In this document: positions 8,170 to 17,531 of the stretch, one piece after another
Numbering within the stretch: position 1 is the stretch's first letter
Layout of the letters: each line of letters begins with the position of its first letter
The notes under the pieces: model-generated
What the model saw: the letters and a program-made list of their open reading frames with translations, nothing else
Told to the model about the DNA's origin: nothing
The model's database searches: none
DNA from: Bacteroidota bacterium
GTDB taxonomy: Bacteria; Bacteroidota; Bacteroidia; Bacteroidales; FEN-979
Length of the DNA stretch: 64,000 nucleotides
Assembly: GCA_026391835.1 (NCBI GenBank)
Contig: JAPLDF010000076.1
Span: 1 to 64,000 of the forward strand
Reading direction: 5' to 3'
Program-made: the position numbers and the translations under genes

Positions 8170-9516
8170 CTAATCCGTATAAAACCTGATCATTTTTTGA
8201 ATGGCATCCCGGCAGGCAGGACAGAATTCGGGCGCTTCATTGCTCTTCATCCGGCAGTCCATCACCGGGCTGTAGATCCCTTTTGAAAGATAACCGCCGC
8301 CTTCGAACATGCCGGTAACGCCTTTGAATTTGTCTTCACGGGGCGTGGGGAGAGGGGTTCCCGAAGTCACCATCATTTTCCACTTCGACTGAAAGTTCAC
8401 ATTGGTGGTGATATTCGGCTCCCATGGTTCGAATTTCAGGTTGTAATAATCGGAGTAGGTGATTTCGGAGGCATAATACTCATCTGCCAGGCCTGCAAAC
8501 TCATGGCCGAATTCGTGCAGGGCCACGATGTTCGAAAGCTGGTGGTCAACGGTGCCTTGCCCGTAATGGTTGTAAAATCCTCCACCGCCATATCTTTTGC
8601 TGTTTACAAGGACAAAAATGATATCATAGGGCACATTCGCGGCGATGTCGTATACCGATTTTGTATCGGCAGTGGTGAGGTACCTGTCCATGTCGAAGGT
8701 GTAAAAATTGCTGTGGATATTGGTATTCACATAGATATCCTTACCCGGTATGGTCACGCCCGATTCGTCTGAAGGCGATTCAATGGCATAAAAATTAAAG
8801 GAGCCGGCATTGCTGGCATAGGGCTCAACCGACATAAAATAGGAACATACCCGTTTTGCATCTGCAAGGAATTTATCCATCTCCAGGGTGGTATAGCCTT
8901 CGGCAAGAAAAGCCACATCGACATGGTGCTGCGTGTCGCCGGAATCCTTGATCTTCGTGAACTTATATGGGTGAATGCTTTCGCGGGTGATGAAATAATC
9001 GGTGGGATTGATGTACTGCCCGTAGAACAGTTCAAACTCATTGGTTTCAAAAGATCTCTTTTCAATGACAAACCGGATGGTGTTTTTGGGAAAAGGCATC
9101 ACGGCAGTCATGGGCCAGGCGCGTTTCATTTTCTTTGCTTCGTCTGTGCCTTTCCATTCCTGGAACAGCGTGCTGAAACCACGGGAATAGAGCAGTTTGT
9201 TTGTTGCCGAATCGTAAGCAGCATACCGGTATGTGCCGTATCCAAAAGGATCGGTGAGATTTTTATGCGGGCCGCCCCACTGGGGCTCTTCCTTCATCCG
9301 GACAAAATAGGCAATCTCCGACTTTGAATCACCTGCCAGCAGGTAATCAACGCGAAGGGTTTTTGACACAAAATATTCGTCGAATGAAACCTGTTCATTT
9401 TCAGCCACAGCCGCAACTGGTTTACTTTTTGCAGTTTCAGCCTGGGATGTCGCGCGGCCCGGGGCCATCAGTGCGGCACCTGTCAGCAAAATCATTACAA
9501 TTGGCATTATTTTCAT
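8170..9516 (-). CDS. M64-family (IgA peptidase-like) secreted metallopeptidase
   Basis: The start is chosen at MKIMPIVMILLTGAALMAPG, a signal peptide, giving 448 residues. The zinc-binding stretch HEFGHEFAGLADEYY (near residue 334) is the signature of peptidase family M64 (IgA peptidase M64). The region before it (HHVDVAFLAEGYTT ... FNFYAIESPSDESGVTIP ... YDIIFVLVNSKRYGGGGFYN) follows the family pattern. The C-terminus has MDCRMKSNEAPEFCPACRDAI, a cysteine-containing segment usual for these proteins. It is probably exported to the periplasm or cell surface. Substrate is not predictable from sequence; the name reflects one characterised member only. Confidence 0.9.
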   Translation of the reverse strand: MKIMPIVMILLTGAALMAPGRATSQAETAKSKPVAAVAENEQVSFDEYFVSKTLRVDYLLAGDSKSEIAYFVRMKEEPQWGGPHKNLTDPFGYGTYRYAAYDSATNKLLYSRGFSTLFQEWKGTDEAKKMKRAWPMTAVMPFPKNTIRFVIEKRSFETNEFELFYGQYINPTDYFITRESIHPYKFTKIKDSGDTQHHVDVAFLAEGYTTLEMDKFLADAKRVCSYFMSVEPYASNAGSFNFYAIESPSDESGVTIPGKDIYVNTNIHSNFYTFDMDRYLTTADTKSVYDIAANVPYDIIFVLVNSKRYGGGGFYNHYGQGTVDHQLSNIVALHEFGHEFAGLADEYYASEITYSDYYNLKFEPWEPNITTNVNFQSKWKMMVTSGTPLPTPREDKFKGVTGMFEGGGYLSKGIYSPVMDCRMKSNEAPEFCPACRDAIQKMIRFYTD

Positions 9517-9595
9517 TTCCGGTGATATTGGTTTAAAATCCTGGATGGTTTGCGAATGCAAAATTATATCATTCCTGTTTCATTTTCCCTCTTCA

Positions 9596-10480
9596 TTATT
9601 TCCATTTTACCTGCACCACGATCATCCCCATCAGCATCAGTGCGCAGCCGGCCAGCATGCGGCCTGTGAGTCCTTCATGCAGGATCAGCCAGCCTCCAAG
9701 GACGGCAAATACTGCTTCAAGGCTCAGGATAATGGAAGCGTGGGCAGGATGGGCGGTTTGCTGGGCGATAACCTGCAAAGTATAGGCAATGCCAACCGAC
9801 AGGATGCCGCCATATGCAATGGGCAGCCAGGCCTGCATGATGGAGGAAATGTTCACCGGCTCAATGGCAAACGCAACGATAAGGTTAAGCAGGGCGCAAA
9901 TGGCAAACTGGGTGACGGCAAGCAGAAAACTGTTCATCAGCGGTGAGAGCCAGGCGATGAAAAGCACATGAAACGTGAAGATGACCGCACAATACAACAC
10001 CAGTTTGTCACCGTGGGCAATGGTGAACCCGCCTGTCATGCTCAGCAGGTAAAGGCCTGCCACCGAAAGGATTGCCCCGATCCACATGGTGAGATGGGAG
10101 CGCTGCCCGAAGAGCAGCCCGGCGATTGGAACAAAAACCACGTACAATCCGGTAATAAACCCGGCTTTACCCGCGGTGGTCTGCTGCAATCCCAGCTGCT
10201 GCAAGGCAACCCCGCCAAAGAGTAAAAGGCCCGTCATCAGGCTCCCGATGGCTATTTTGCGCCGGTCGGATGGATGTGATACCCTGACAAGTGGCTCGTT
10301 TTTGGATGCGCTCATGAACAGGAAGGGCAGCAGGACCAGGGTGCCAAGGGCAAAACGCACGCCGTTGTATGTAAACGGCCCCACGTATTCCATACCGATG
10401 CGCTGCGCCACGAAGGCAAATCCCCAGATAACCGCAGCTAGAAGCAGGATGAGGTCGGAGCGGAGGGTGGTTTTAAGCAT
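9596..10480 (-). CDS. EamA/DMT-superfamily transporter
   Basis: A 294-residue integral membrane protein with about ten hydrophobic helices in two tandem EamA repeats (starting near LILLLAAVIWGFAFVAQ and KLVLYCAVIFTFHVLFIAW). Members of this drug/metabolite transporter family export amino acids, purines or other small metabolites, or take up sugars; specificity cannot be read here. The ending GCALMLMGMIVVQVKWK is a typical last helix. A heptamer tandem repeat sits just upstream of the start. The neighbours are unrelated peptidase and glycosidase genes. Confidence 0.88.
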   Translation of the reverse strand: MLKTTLRSDLILLLAAVIWGFAFVAQRIGMEYVGPFTYNGVRFALGTLVLLPFLFMSASKNEPLVRVSHPSDRRKIAIGSLMTGLLLFGGVALQQLGLQQTTAGKAGFITGLYVVFVPIAGLLFGQRSHLTMWIGAILSVAGLYLLSMTGGFTIAHGDKLVLYCAVIFTFHVLFIAWLSPLMNSFLLAVTQFAICALLNLIVAFAIEPVNISSIMQAWLPIAYGGILSVGIAYTLQVIAQQTAHPAHASIILSLEAVFAVLGGWLILHEGLTGRMLAGCALMLMGMIVVQVKWK

Positions 10481-10492
10481 CAGGAGGTATTT

Positions 10493-10527
10493 GCGATTTA
10501 CGATTTTTGATTTACGATTTACGATTT
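10493..10527. repeat. Heptamer tandem repeat (ACGATTT family)
   Basis: Five 7 bp units: GCGATTT, ACGATTT, TTGATTT, ACGATTT, ACGATTT. It lies between the GH92 gene and the EamA gene. It is the reverse complement of the AAATCGT arrays at 17487 and 21937. Confidence 0.85.
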
Positions 10528-10570
10528 GATGCCATGGAAGGGGTTACCAAAGGACTTACAGATTTGTGAA

Positions 10571-13531
10571 TTATTCTATCGTGATTTCATCGGCGAAGAT
10601 CCATGATTTGTTTCCGGCGCCCGGATGCCATGCGGGGCATGTGCCGCGGTTCTTTGCCAAGACTTTGATATAGCGGCACTTAATACCCTTTGAGGATAGG
10701 GAGAACTCTCTGGTTATTGCCCCGTCATGGTGTTCATCCACATCATTGGGTATGGCAGCTAATCGTTTAAAGTCCACGTTGTCGTCCGATATCCACCATG
10801 TAACCTCTTCCGGCATAAAGATCCATGCGCCCTGGTCCTGGATGAACCCTGCCGAAAGTTTGCGGATGGGTTTCGAAACTCCCAGGTCGATCACCGCTTC
10901 AAGGTCGACTCCCTCATATCCCTGCCAGGTACCTGTCCTGAAGTCGTCGCCTCCCCGCAGGAAATCTATCAGGCCAAGGTCCCCGCCGGCCGCATACTGG
11001 CTGGAATAGCTGTTTTTCAGGGTTATCTTGCGGTTTTTGGGGATCTGGATGAACTTTGCGTCGATGATAAGGCTTTTCTGCAATTCCTGGGTGACCGCAA
11101 AGGCCCTGAGCCTGGTGGTTTTCCGAAAAACAAAAGGCCTTTGATAAACAGGCGACCTCATTCCCGGCTCGGAGCCATCGAGGGTAAAGTGTATGTTCGC
11201 CCCCATGAGCGCACACGAAAGCCCTACCACCGTTGAATCCATGAATGTACGGTTGCCCTGGTGAACAGAAGGTACCGGGGTGATTGGATATTCGGAGATA
11301 AAGGAATCCGGGAAAACGCCATATCCCACACCCCATGCCTTGTTTGGCTGGGGGCCCAGGTTGAACACGAGTTCACCTCCCTTCAGGAGTTCAGCATGGC
11401 TGATGAAACATTTAGTATATGGTTTGCCATTCAGGCTGGCCGATTGAATATAGAAGTTCTTATCGCTGATGTTTATTGCCCGTATGGTCAGTGATTTTCC
11501 ACCTTCAAGGCTGACGACAGCCCTGGGAAATACAGGTGTCCCGATTGCGTAAATGCCCGAACCCGGTGTGACGGGATAGAAGCCCATCGCACTGAGAACA
11601 TACCAGGCCGACATCTGTCCGCAATCTTCGTTGCCAATCAGCCCCTCGGGGGTATTCTGATAAAACCCGGAACAGATGCGGTGTGCCATTTCCTGTGTTT
11701 TCCAGGGAGTTCCGGCATAGTCATACAAATAAGCCATGTGATGGCTTGGTTCATTGCCGTGGGCGTATTGCCCTATCATCCCGCTGATATCGGCCTGGTT
11801 GCGGCCCGTGGTTTTTGAGTCGGCTGAAAAGAGGTCGTCCAGTTTTTCGGCAAAGTTGTCTCGTCCGCCCATCAGTCTCATCAGCCCGCTCAGATCCTGC
11901 GGGACATAAAAACTATATTGCCAGGCATTGGCCTCGGTATAGTTGAAATTCACTTCGGCCGGATCGAACGGGGTCAGCCATGTTTCATTCGATTTGGGGC
12001 GTATGAAACCGGTGATCCGGTCGAACAGGTTCTTGTAATTCTGCGCCCTGACCAGGTAGTGCTTGTAATCTTCCTGCTTCCCCAACGATTTGGCCATCAT
12101 GGCAATGCACCAGTCGTCGTAGGCATATTCCAGGGTTTTTGAAACAGACTCCCCTTCACAGTCGGCAGGTATGTAGCCCTTCGCTTTATAATATTTCAAC
12201 CCGAGATGGTCCTGCTCTGCACTGTGTTTCATGGCCTGGAACGCTTTTTCGCCGTCGTACCCGCGGATTCCCTTTAACCATGCATCTGCAATGACAGGAA
12301 CTGCATGGTACCCGATCATGCAACCTGTTTCGTTGCCCGACAGTTCCCAAACGGGCAGCATCCCGCCCTCCTCATACTGGTGCAGGAAGGTGTTCACAAA
12401 ATCATTCACCCGTTTGGGTTCAATGATGGTATACAGCGGGTTTGCGGCCCGGTAGGTATCCCAAAGCGAAAACACGGTATAGTAGTCAAATCCGGTTGCC
12501 TGGTGTATTTTCAGGTCCCGGCCGCGGTACTGCCCGTCAACATCACTGTAAATGTTTGGCTGCAGCATTGTGTGGTAAAGCGCAGTATAAAACACCGCCT
12601 GCTGATCACGGGTACCTTCCTGCACCCTGATTTTCCCGAGTTCCGCATTCCACAGGGCAGATGCCTGGTTTGCAATTGAATCGAAATCCCAGCCCGCAAT
12701 CTCAGTTTCCAGGTTCTTACGTGCGCCTTCGATGCTCACCCCTGATATGCCAACCTTGACAAGGATTTGTTCATTCGAAGTGGTGGTAAAGGTAAACAGG
12801 GCTTTGATGTTGCTGCCATTCACCTCGTTCAGCCCCGATAAAAGCTTGTCATCCGACGAAAGTAAATAGGAGGTGAAAGGTTTCGAAAACTTCGCTACAA
12901 AGTAGATCATCTGCCTCGATGCCCATGCCTGCGATACCCTGAAACCTGCCAGTTCATCAATCCCTGTAACCGTGATCCCCGATTCAAGGACCTTGTCGCG
13001 ATGCTTTAAGTCGACCACTATACAGGATTGATCTGATGCGTGATAGGTATACCGGTGGAAACCCGCCCTTGCCGTTGCCGTCAGTTCGGCGGTCACCTGG
13101 TTTTTGAGCAATTTTACTTTGTAATACCCGGGTGAGGCAACCTCATCCTTTTTGCTGAAAGTACTTGAATATTCGTACTGCTTCAGGCTTACACTTCCTG
13201 TTGCAGGCATGACCAGGATATCACCGTAATCGGAACAGCCCGTGCCGCTCAGGTGGGTGTGGCTGAAACCGTAGATCACAGAATCGCTTCCGTGATAGGC
13301 TGAACAGCCGTCCCAGCCTTCGAGGCGGGTGTCGGGACTGAGCTGAACCATACCAAATGGCACACTGGCCCCGGGAAAGGTGTGCCCGTGGCCTCCCGTA
13401 CCGATGAACGGGTTTACGAATCCGGTGAGATCCTGGTTTTTTTGTGACTGAACTGCCCAGGAAACGCCTGCCAGCAGGCAGATCAGTAAAAACCTGGATG
13501 CACCCTTGTGATGGAACTGATTGCAACGCAT
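10571..13531 (-). CDS. GH92 family exo-alpha-mannosidase
   Basis: A 986-residue protein. After an N-terminal hydrophobic segment (FLLICLLAGVSWAVQSQ) comes the GH92 catalytic unit (about 37-760). Its hallmark sequences are VNPFIGTGGHGHTFPGASVP, GYHAVPVIADAWLKGI, GNEPSHHMAYLYDYAG and GNEDCGQMSAWYVLSAMG. GH92 enzymes are calcium-dependent inverting alpha-mannosidases acting on N-glycan or fungal mannans. A chitobiase-type C-terminal domain follows (HFTLDGSEPGMRSPVYQRPF), then a discoidin-like region ending in WIFADEITIE. The gene is downstream of a GH2 beta-mannosidase on the same strand, separated only by a hairpin repeat, so the two probably serve mannose-containing glycan breakdown. Which linkage is cut is not predictable. 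Confidence 0.94.
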   Translation of the reverse strand: MRCNQFHHKGASRFLLICLLAGVSWAVQSQKNQDLTGFVNPFIGTGGHGHTFPGASVPFGMVQLSPDTRLEGWDGCSAYHGSDSVIYGFSHTHLSGTGCSDYGDILVMPATGSVSLKQYEYSSTFSKKDEVASPGYYKVKLLKNQVTAELTATARAGFHRYTYHASDQSCIVVDLKHRDKVLESGITVTGIDELAGFRVSQAWASRQMIYFVAKFSKPFTSYLLSSDDKLLSGLNEVNGSNIKALFTFTTTSNEQILVKVGISGVSIEGARKNLETEIAGWDFDSIANQASALWNAELGKIRVQEGTRDQQAVFYTALYHTMLQPNIYSDVDGQYRGRDLKIHQATGFDYYTVFSLWDTYRAANPLYTIIEPKRVNDFVNTFLHQYEEGGMLPVWELSGNETGCMIGYHAVPVIADAWLKGIRGYDGEKAFQAMKHSAEQDHLGLKYYKAKGYIPADCEGESVSKTLEYAYDDWCIAMMAKSLGKQEDYKHYLVRAQNYKNLFDRITGFIRPKSNETWLTPFDPAEVNFNYTEANAWQYSFYVPQDLSGLMRLMGGRDNFAEKLDDLFSADSKTTGRNQADISGMIGQYAHGNEPSHHMAYLYDYAGTPWKTQEMAHRICSGFYQNTPEGLIGNEDCGQMSAWYVLSAMGFYPVTPGSGIYAIGTPVFPRAVVSLEGGKSLTIRAINISDKNFYIQSASLNGKPYTKCFISHAELLKGGELVFNLGPQPNKAWGVGYGVFPDSFISEYPITPVPSVHQGNRTFMDSTVVGLSCALMGANIHFTLDGSEPGMRSPVYQRPFVFRKTTRLRAFAVTQELQKSLIIDAKFIQIPKNRKITLKNSYSSQYAAGGDLGLIDFLRGGDDFRTGTWQGYEGVDLEAVIDLGVSKPIRKLSAGFIQDQGAWIFMPEEVTWWISDDNVDFKRLAAIPNDVDEHHDGAITREFSLSSKGIKCRYIKVLAKNRGTCPAWHPGAGNKSWIFADEITIE

Positions 13532-13564
13532 GTGTCGGGTATTGAATATTTAAGTCCGGTCAGG

Positions 13565-13602
13565 CCCCTTCTCCTTCAGGAGAAGGGGTTAGGGGATGAG
13601 GT
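13565..13602. repeat. GC-rich hairpin repeat, copy A
   Basis: A 24 bp palindrome (arms CCCCTTCTCCT and AGGAGAAGGGG) followed by TTAGGGGATGAGGT. It ends 3 bp from the stop codon of the GH2 gene. Related copies are at 23472, 52153 and 54866, all in the same orientation. Confidence 0.9.
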
Positions 13603-13605
13603 GAA

Positions 13606-16134
13606 TTAATAACTATCTGTCAAGCTTTTAACCACGATCAACTCCGCCATTTTCGCATTCTTTTTCGGGGTGGTGAACTGTACATCTATTGATTCTCCCG
13701 GCAACATATCGAAGTAATTATCGGAAAATTCGCCCTTTACAGAAGTTGAAAGATACAGGTTCTTTACCAGCTTATCACAGCTGAGATGAATGTTATAGCC
13801 GGTTGGTGTGGCGGTTACCTTCTTTTCAATCGTTGGAACCGGCAATTCGAGATCCTTTGGCGAAACAAAATAAAGCGTGTTTTTCACCTGGGTTCCCATG
13901 ATCCCGAGGCTTTTGAAAGTCACCAGCAGCATCACCTCCTTTGGATTTAATTTTCCCAGCAGGGCTGACTGCAGTGTGTCGTAATATACCAGCGAGGAGT
14001 TTTCAGGAATATCAACCGTGAAACCTTCGTCGGAATACAGGGTTCCTGCAAAGTCAAGAACCTTCACCGTCATGATCGCCCGGTTGAATTTCGGATCATC
14101 CGTGGTGATGTAAACCTTGATATGGCCGTCTTCAATAACCGGGGAGATGAGGATCTGGTCATAGGCTGATGGAATCGCATACTGCAGTGCCTTTTTTTTG
14201 CCATAATAATCACGCGATGACCATGAAACAACGGGCCAGCAGTCGTTCAGCTGCCAGTAGAGGGTTCCCATGCAGTAAGGCTTGGCCCTGCGATGTGCCT
14301 CGATGGCAGAAACGACGCCTCTTGCCTGCAGCAACTGGCTCACATAGCCATATGATTCCAGGTCCTTCGGCTTTCTATAATCCCGCAGCAGGTATTCATC
14401 AATGGTTTCATACCCAACGGCATGTTTCTGGTGTGCCTTCATCACTGCCGATCCCTGGACACGGTCTTCGGGGGCGGTGAATTTTTTAATGGTCGAATAG
14501 TCCGGGAAACCCTGGAAACCATATTCCGACATGAAACGGCCAACTTTCTTTTCATAGTTCAGGAAAGGCTCTTTTCCCCACCACACGCCCCAGTAATGTG
14601 AATCTCCCTCGGTGAGGCTTTCGGCATGCCCCCATCCGTAGAGTGGCGAAGAGGGGATATAGGCCCGTGCAGAGTCAAACCGTTTGACATTGTTTGGCAG
14701 GATGAGGTTGAAGATCGTCCGGTATGTCCTGTAAATTGAAGCTGAATCAGAAGGGGTATACCCGTATTGTTTCTGCCATCCCCAGTTTTTCCAGCCCTCA
14801 TCGATCTCGTTGTTGCCGCACCACAGGGCGATACACGGATGGCGCCGCAACCGTACGATATTCTGAATGGCCTCGTCCCGCACATTGTCAAGAAACTCTT
14901 TGTCGCCGGGATACATGGAATTTGCGAACATGAAATCCTGCCACACCATGATGCCGTTCTCATCGCACAGGTCGTAAAAAATGTCATTCTCGTAAATACC
15001 TCCGCCCCACACGCGAAGCATGTTCATATTGGCTTTTTTGGCATCCGACACAAGTGCCCTGTAAGCCGAGTCTTTGACCCGCGGCACGAAATTGTCCTGC
15101 GGGATATAATTGGCGCCTTTTACAAATACCGGCACATTGTTGACTTTAAAATAGAAGGACCTGCCAGACGTATCTTTGTCCTGGACAAGCTCAATGGTAC
15201 GCAGCCCGATTTTCTGGCTGCCTTTGCCGGCCAGGATGCCATTGAAATAAACTTCATAGCCGAAATTATAGAGGAAAGGATATCCCATGCCGTTTGGCCA
15301 CCACCGTTTGGGATTTTTCACCGAAAAATCGCCCCTGACCACATTCGGCCCCTTATTCAGGATGACCGACTGGCGCAGGATTTCGGTGGAATCAAGAAAA
15401 AGCCTGATATCTGCAGAATCGCCAAGTTCAGAAAACAGGGTGAACTGGGCAGCAAGGTTTGCCACCGAATCGGTGAGCTTTTTCGTGATAAACTGAACGC
15501 CAAGCACATTCACCGCATCCCATTCGCGAATGTATACAGGACGCCAGATGCCGCTGGTAACCAGCGACGGGCCCCAGTCCCAGCCAAAATGATAGGCAGC
15601 TTTCCTGCAAACCACCTTTTCATCACCTGGAAGCTTGTATGCCAGCCTGGCATACCGGGCCTTGTTTTCGGGAACAACGGCCGGGAACTGGATCCGCAAC
15701 GTGTTCGGCCCTACATGGAGAGACTGCTTGATGTCGGCATACCATTCACGAAACATGTTGTCGGCAACAAGTACCAGGGAATCATTGAGATAAACATTCG
15801 CATAGGTATCGAGCCCCTTCATAACCAGGTCGATGTGGCGCCAGGCAAAATTCTTTTCATCATACTGGAAAGTCTTCGTGTATTCCCAGCCAACTTCTCC
15901 GATCCACTGCAGCTTTGATTCATTGTCCTGCAAATATGGATCAGGAATCATGTTGTTGCGCATCAGGTCAAGGTGAACCGTACCGGGTACCCTGGCCGGA
16001 AACCAGTCTTTTGTTCCGGCCCTGCGGAATTTCCATGCGCCGTCAAGGTCAAAGGTATGAATATCCTGCGCCGGAAGAAACTTCGAAAACAGCATGACAA
16101 GTGCAACGAATAAGAATGAAAGATAGCGGTTCAT
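13606..16134 (-). CDS. GH2 family beta-mannosidase
   Basis: About 842 residues with a signal peptide (MNRYLSFLFVALVMLFSKFLPAQ); a second ATG two codons upstream is equally possible. The N-terminal sugar-binding domain has WKFRRAGTKDWFPARVPGTVHLDLM. The TIM barrel has the acid/base glutamate in LWCGNNEIDEGW and the nucleophile in FMSEYGFQGFPDY, both as in beta-mannosidases. This family removes non-reducing beta-linked mannose, for example from the N-glycan core or manno-oligosaccharides. The neighbouring GH92 gene supports a joint role on mannosidic glycans. A TAnnTTTG box (16154-16161) lies upstream. Confidence 0.94.
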   Translation of the reverse strand: MNRYLSFLFVALVMLFSKFLPAQDIHTFDLDGAWKFRRAGTKDWFPARVPGTVHLDLMRNNMIPDPYLQDNESKLQWIGEVGWEYTKTFQYDEKNFAWRHIDLVMKGLDTYANVYLNDSLVLVADNMFREWYADIKQSLHVGPNTLRIQFPAVVPENKARYARLAYKLPGDEKVVCRKAAYHFGWDWGPSLVTSGIWRPVYIREWDAVNVLGVQFITKKLTDSVANLAAQFTLFSELGDSADIRLFLDSTEILRQSVILNKGPNVVRGDFSVKNPKRWWPNGMGYPFLYNFGYEVYFNGILAGKGSQKIGLRTIELVQDKDTSGRSFYFKVNNVPVFVKGANYIPQDNFVPRVKDSAYRALVSDAKKANMNMLRVWGGGIYENDIFYDLCDENGIMVWQDFMFANSMYPGDKEFLDNVRDEAIQNIVRLRRHPCIALWCGNNEIDEGWKNWGWQKQYGYTPSDSASIYRTYRTIFNLILPNNVKRFDSARAYIPSSPLYGWGHAESLTEGDSHYWGVWWGKEPFLNYEKKVGRFMSEYGFQGFPDYSTIKKFTAPEDRVQGSAVMKAHQKHAVGYETIDEYLLRDYRKPKDLESYGYVSQLLQARGVVSAIEAHRRAKPYCMGTLYWQLNDCWPVVSWSSRDYYGKKKALQYAIPSAYDQILISPVIEDGHIKVYITTDDPKFNRAIMTVKVLDFAGTLYSDEGFTVDIPENSSLVYYDTLQSALLGKLNPKEVMLLVTFKSLGIMGTQVKNTLYFVSPKDLELPVPTIEKKVTATPTGYNIHLSCDKLVKNLYLSTSVKGEFSDNYFDMLPGESIDVQFTTPKKNAKMAELIVVKSLTDSY

Positions 16135-16153
16135 GGGCATGCATTTTAAGGTG

Positions 16154-16161
16154 CAAAATTA
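16154..16161 (-). promoter_or_regulatory. Candidate -7 box of the GH2-GH92 unit
   Basis: On the minus strand TAATTTTG matches TAnnTTTG, 19 bp before the GH2 start. No clear -33 element was found. Confidence 0.45.
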
Positions 16162-16291
16162 TCATTTTCCGGCGTACCCTTTCCCGAATCGTTTGATTTG
16201 ATTTCAGAAAGTTACCCGGGAAATGCATTTTCTTTATAATTTAGCAGGTATATTGGAAACCTCTCAAATAAACCAACCATCAATCACTGCC

Positions 16292-17461
16292 ATGGATCTG
16301 CAAACATTAACCGGACTCTTTTTTGAACTGTACCATAAACGCGACGAAAAACCCAGGTGCTTCTTCGCCCCCGGCCGGGTCAACCTGATCGGCGAACATA
16401 CCGATTACAATGGCGGGTTTGTGCTGCCATGTGCCATTCAATATGGAACTTACCTTGTTATCCGCCCCAATGACGAAGGAGTTGTAAAGCTTGCTTCCAC
16501 AAACATGGAATTCAGGGCGGAAATTCCGCTTGCCGAACTGAAAAAAAAGGTGACCGGCCAGTGGGTGAACTACCCGCTGGGGATCTTCGATCAGTTTAGC
16601 CAGATGAAGGTTCCTTTCACCGGGTTCGACATGCTCTACTCGGGCGATATCCCTTACAATGCAGGCCTGTCGTCGTCAGCCTCCATCGAAATGGTCACAG
16701 CCTTTGCCCTTGCTGTGATGACCAATGCCGTTGAACTTGAAATGATCGACCTGGTAAAGATGTCGCAGCGTGCCGAACATGAGTTCGCAGGAGTCAACTG
16801 TGGCATCATGGATATGTTCGTGGTGGGTATGGGGCATAAGGATCACGCACTTTTCCTCAATTGCCTGACGCTGGAACACAAACGGGTACCCCTGGAACTG
16901 AACGGATTCAAAATCATCATTGGCAACACCCAAAAACAACGCGGGCTGGCAGAATCGAAGTACAATGAACGTGTTGCCGAATGCCAGCTGGCAGTGACTT
17001 ACATGAACCAGTTCCTCCCCGTATCCAAACTGGGTGAGATAAGTTTCATGCAATTTTATAAAATGCAGGAGAACATCCCCGATGAGCTGATCCGCAAAAG
17101 GGCACGTCATGTCATCTCTGAAAACCAGCGGGTGCTGAATTCTGTTTCAAGCCTGCTCAAGGGCGATATCCTGCAGTTTGGCGCACTGATGAATGCCTCC
17201 CATGAGTCGTTGCGCGACAATTACGAGGTGACCGGGTTTGAACTGGATACCATGGTTGCCGGGGCGCAGAAAATAAACGGCGTGATTGGCTCACGGATGA
17301 CCGGTGCCGGGTTCGGCGGTTGCACCGTGAGCCTGGTACGTGCGGAAATTGTGGACATGTTTGTTGAAACAGTCGGCCGGGAATACTTTGCCAGGACGGG
17401 CCTCAAAGCCGAGTTCTATCTTGCAGAACCTTCCGACGGGGTAAGGGAAATCAGTCAATAA
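16292..17461 (+). CDS. galK: Galactokinase
   Basis: The start is set at MDLQTLTGLFFELYHKRDEK; the longer ORF adds 23 residues from the divergent promoter region. The 389-residue length is normal for GalK. Motifs are PGRVNLIGEHTDYNGGFVLP (substrate-binding signature), the GHMP phosphate loop NAGLSSSASIEM, and the C-terminal GSRMTGAGFGGCTVSLV. It phosphorylates alpha-D-galactose with ATP to galactose 1-phosphate, the first committed Leloir step. A mutarotase gene lies nearby at 20675, but galT and galE are not in the window. It is divergent from the mannosidase genes and 70 bp upstream of the PPK2 gene. Confidence 0.96.
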   Translation: MDLQTLTGLFFELYHKRDEKPRCFFAPGRVNLIGEHTDYNGGFVLPCAIQYGTYLVIRPNDEGVVKLASTNMEFRAEIPLAELKKKVTGQWVNYPLGIFDQFSQMKVPFTGFDMLYSGDIPYNAGLSSSASIEMVTAFALAVMTNAVELEMIDLVKMSQRAEHEFAGVNCGIMDMFVVGMGHKDHALFLNCLTLEHKRVPLELNGFKIIIGNTQKQRGLAESKYNERVAECQLAVTYMNQFLPVSKLGEISFMQFYKMQENIPDELIRKRARHVISENQRVLNSVSSLLKGDILQFGALMNASHESLRDNYEVTGFELDTMVAGAQKINGVIGSRMTGAGFGGCTVSLVRAEIVDMFVETVGREYFARTGLKAEFYLAEPSDGVREISQ

Positions 17462-17486
17462 ACCACATAAGGCAAATTTTACCTAT

Positions 17487-17518
17487 ATTCGTAAATCGTA
17501 ATTCGTAAATCGTAATTC
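17487..17518. repeat. Heptamer tandem repeat (AATCGTA family)
   Basis: Alternating 7 bp units ATTCGTA and AATCGTA, four full copies plus a partial one. It lies in the 70 bp gap between galK and the PPK2 gene, 13 bp before the PPK2 start. Confidence 0.85.
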
Positions 17519-17531
17519 CAATATCATCATT

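Noticed and set aside
14767-15918. 383-residue plus-strand ORF opposite the GH2 gene
   Set aside because: It is fully antisense to a well-supported beta-mannosidase and shows no family motif; long shadow ORFs are usual at this GC content.
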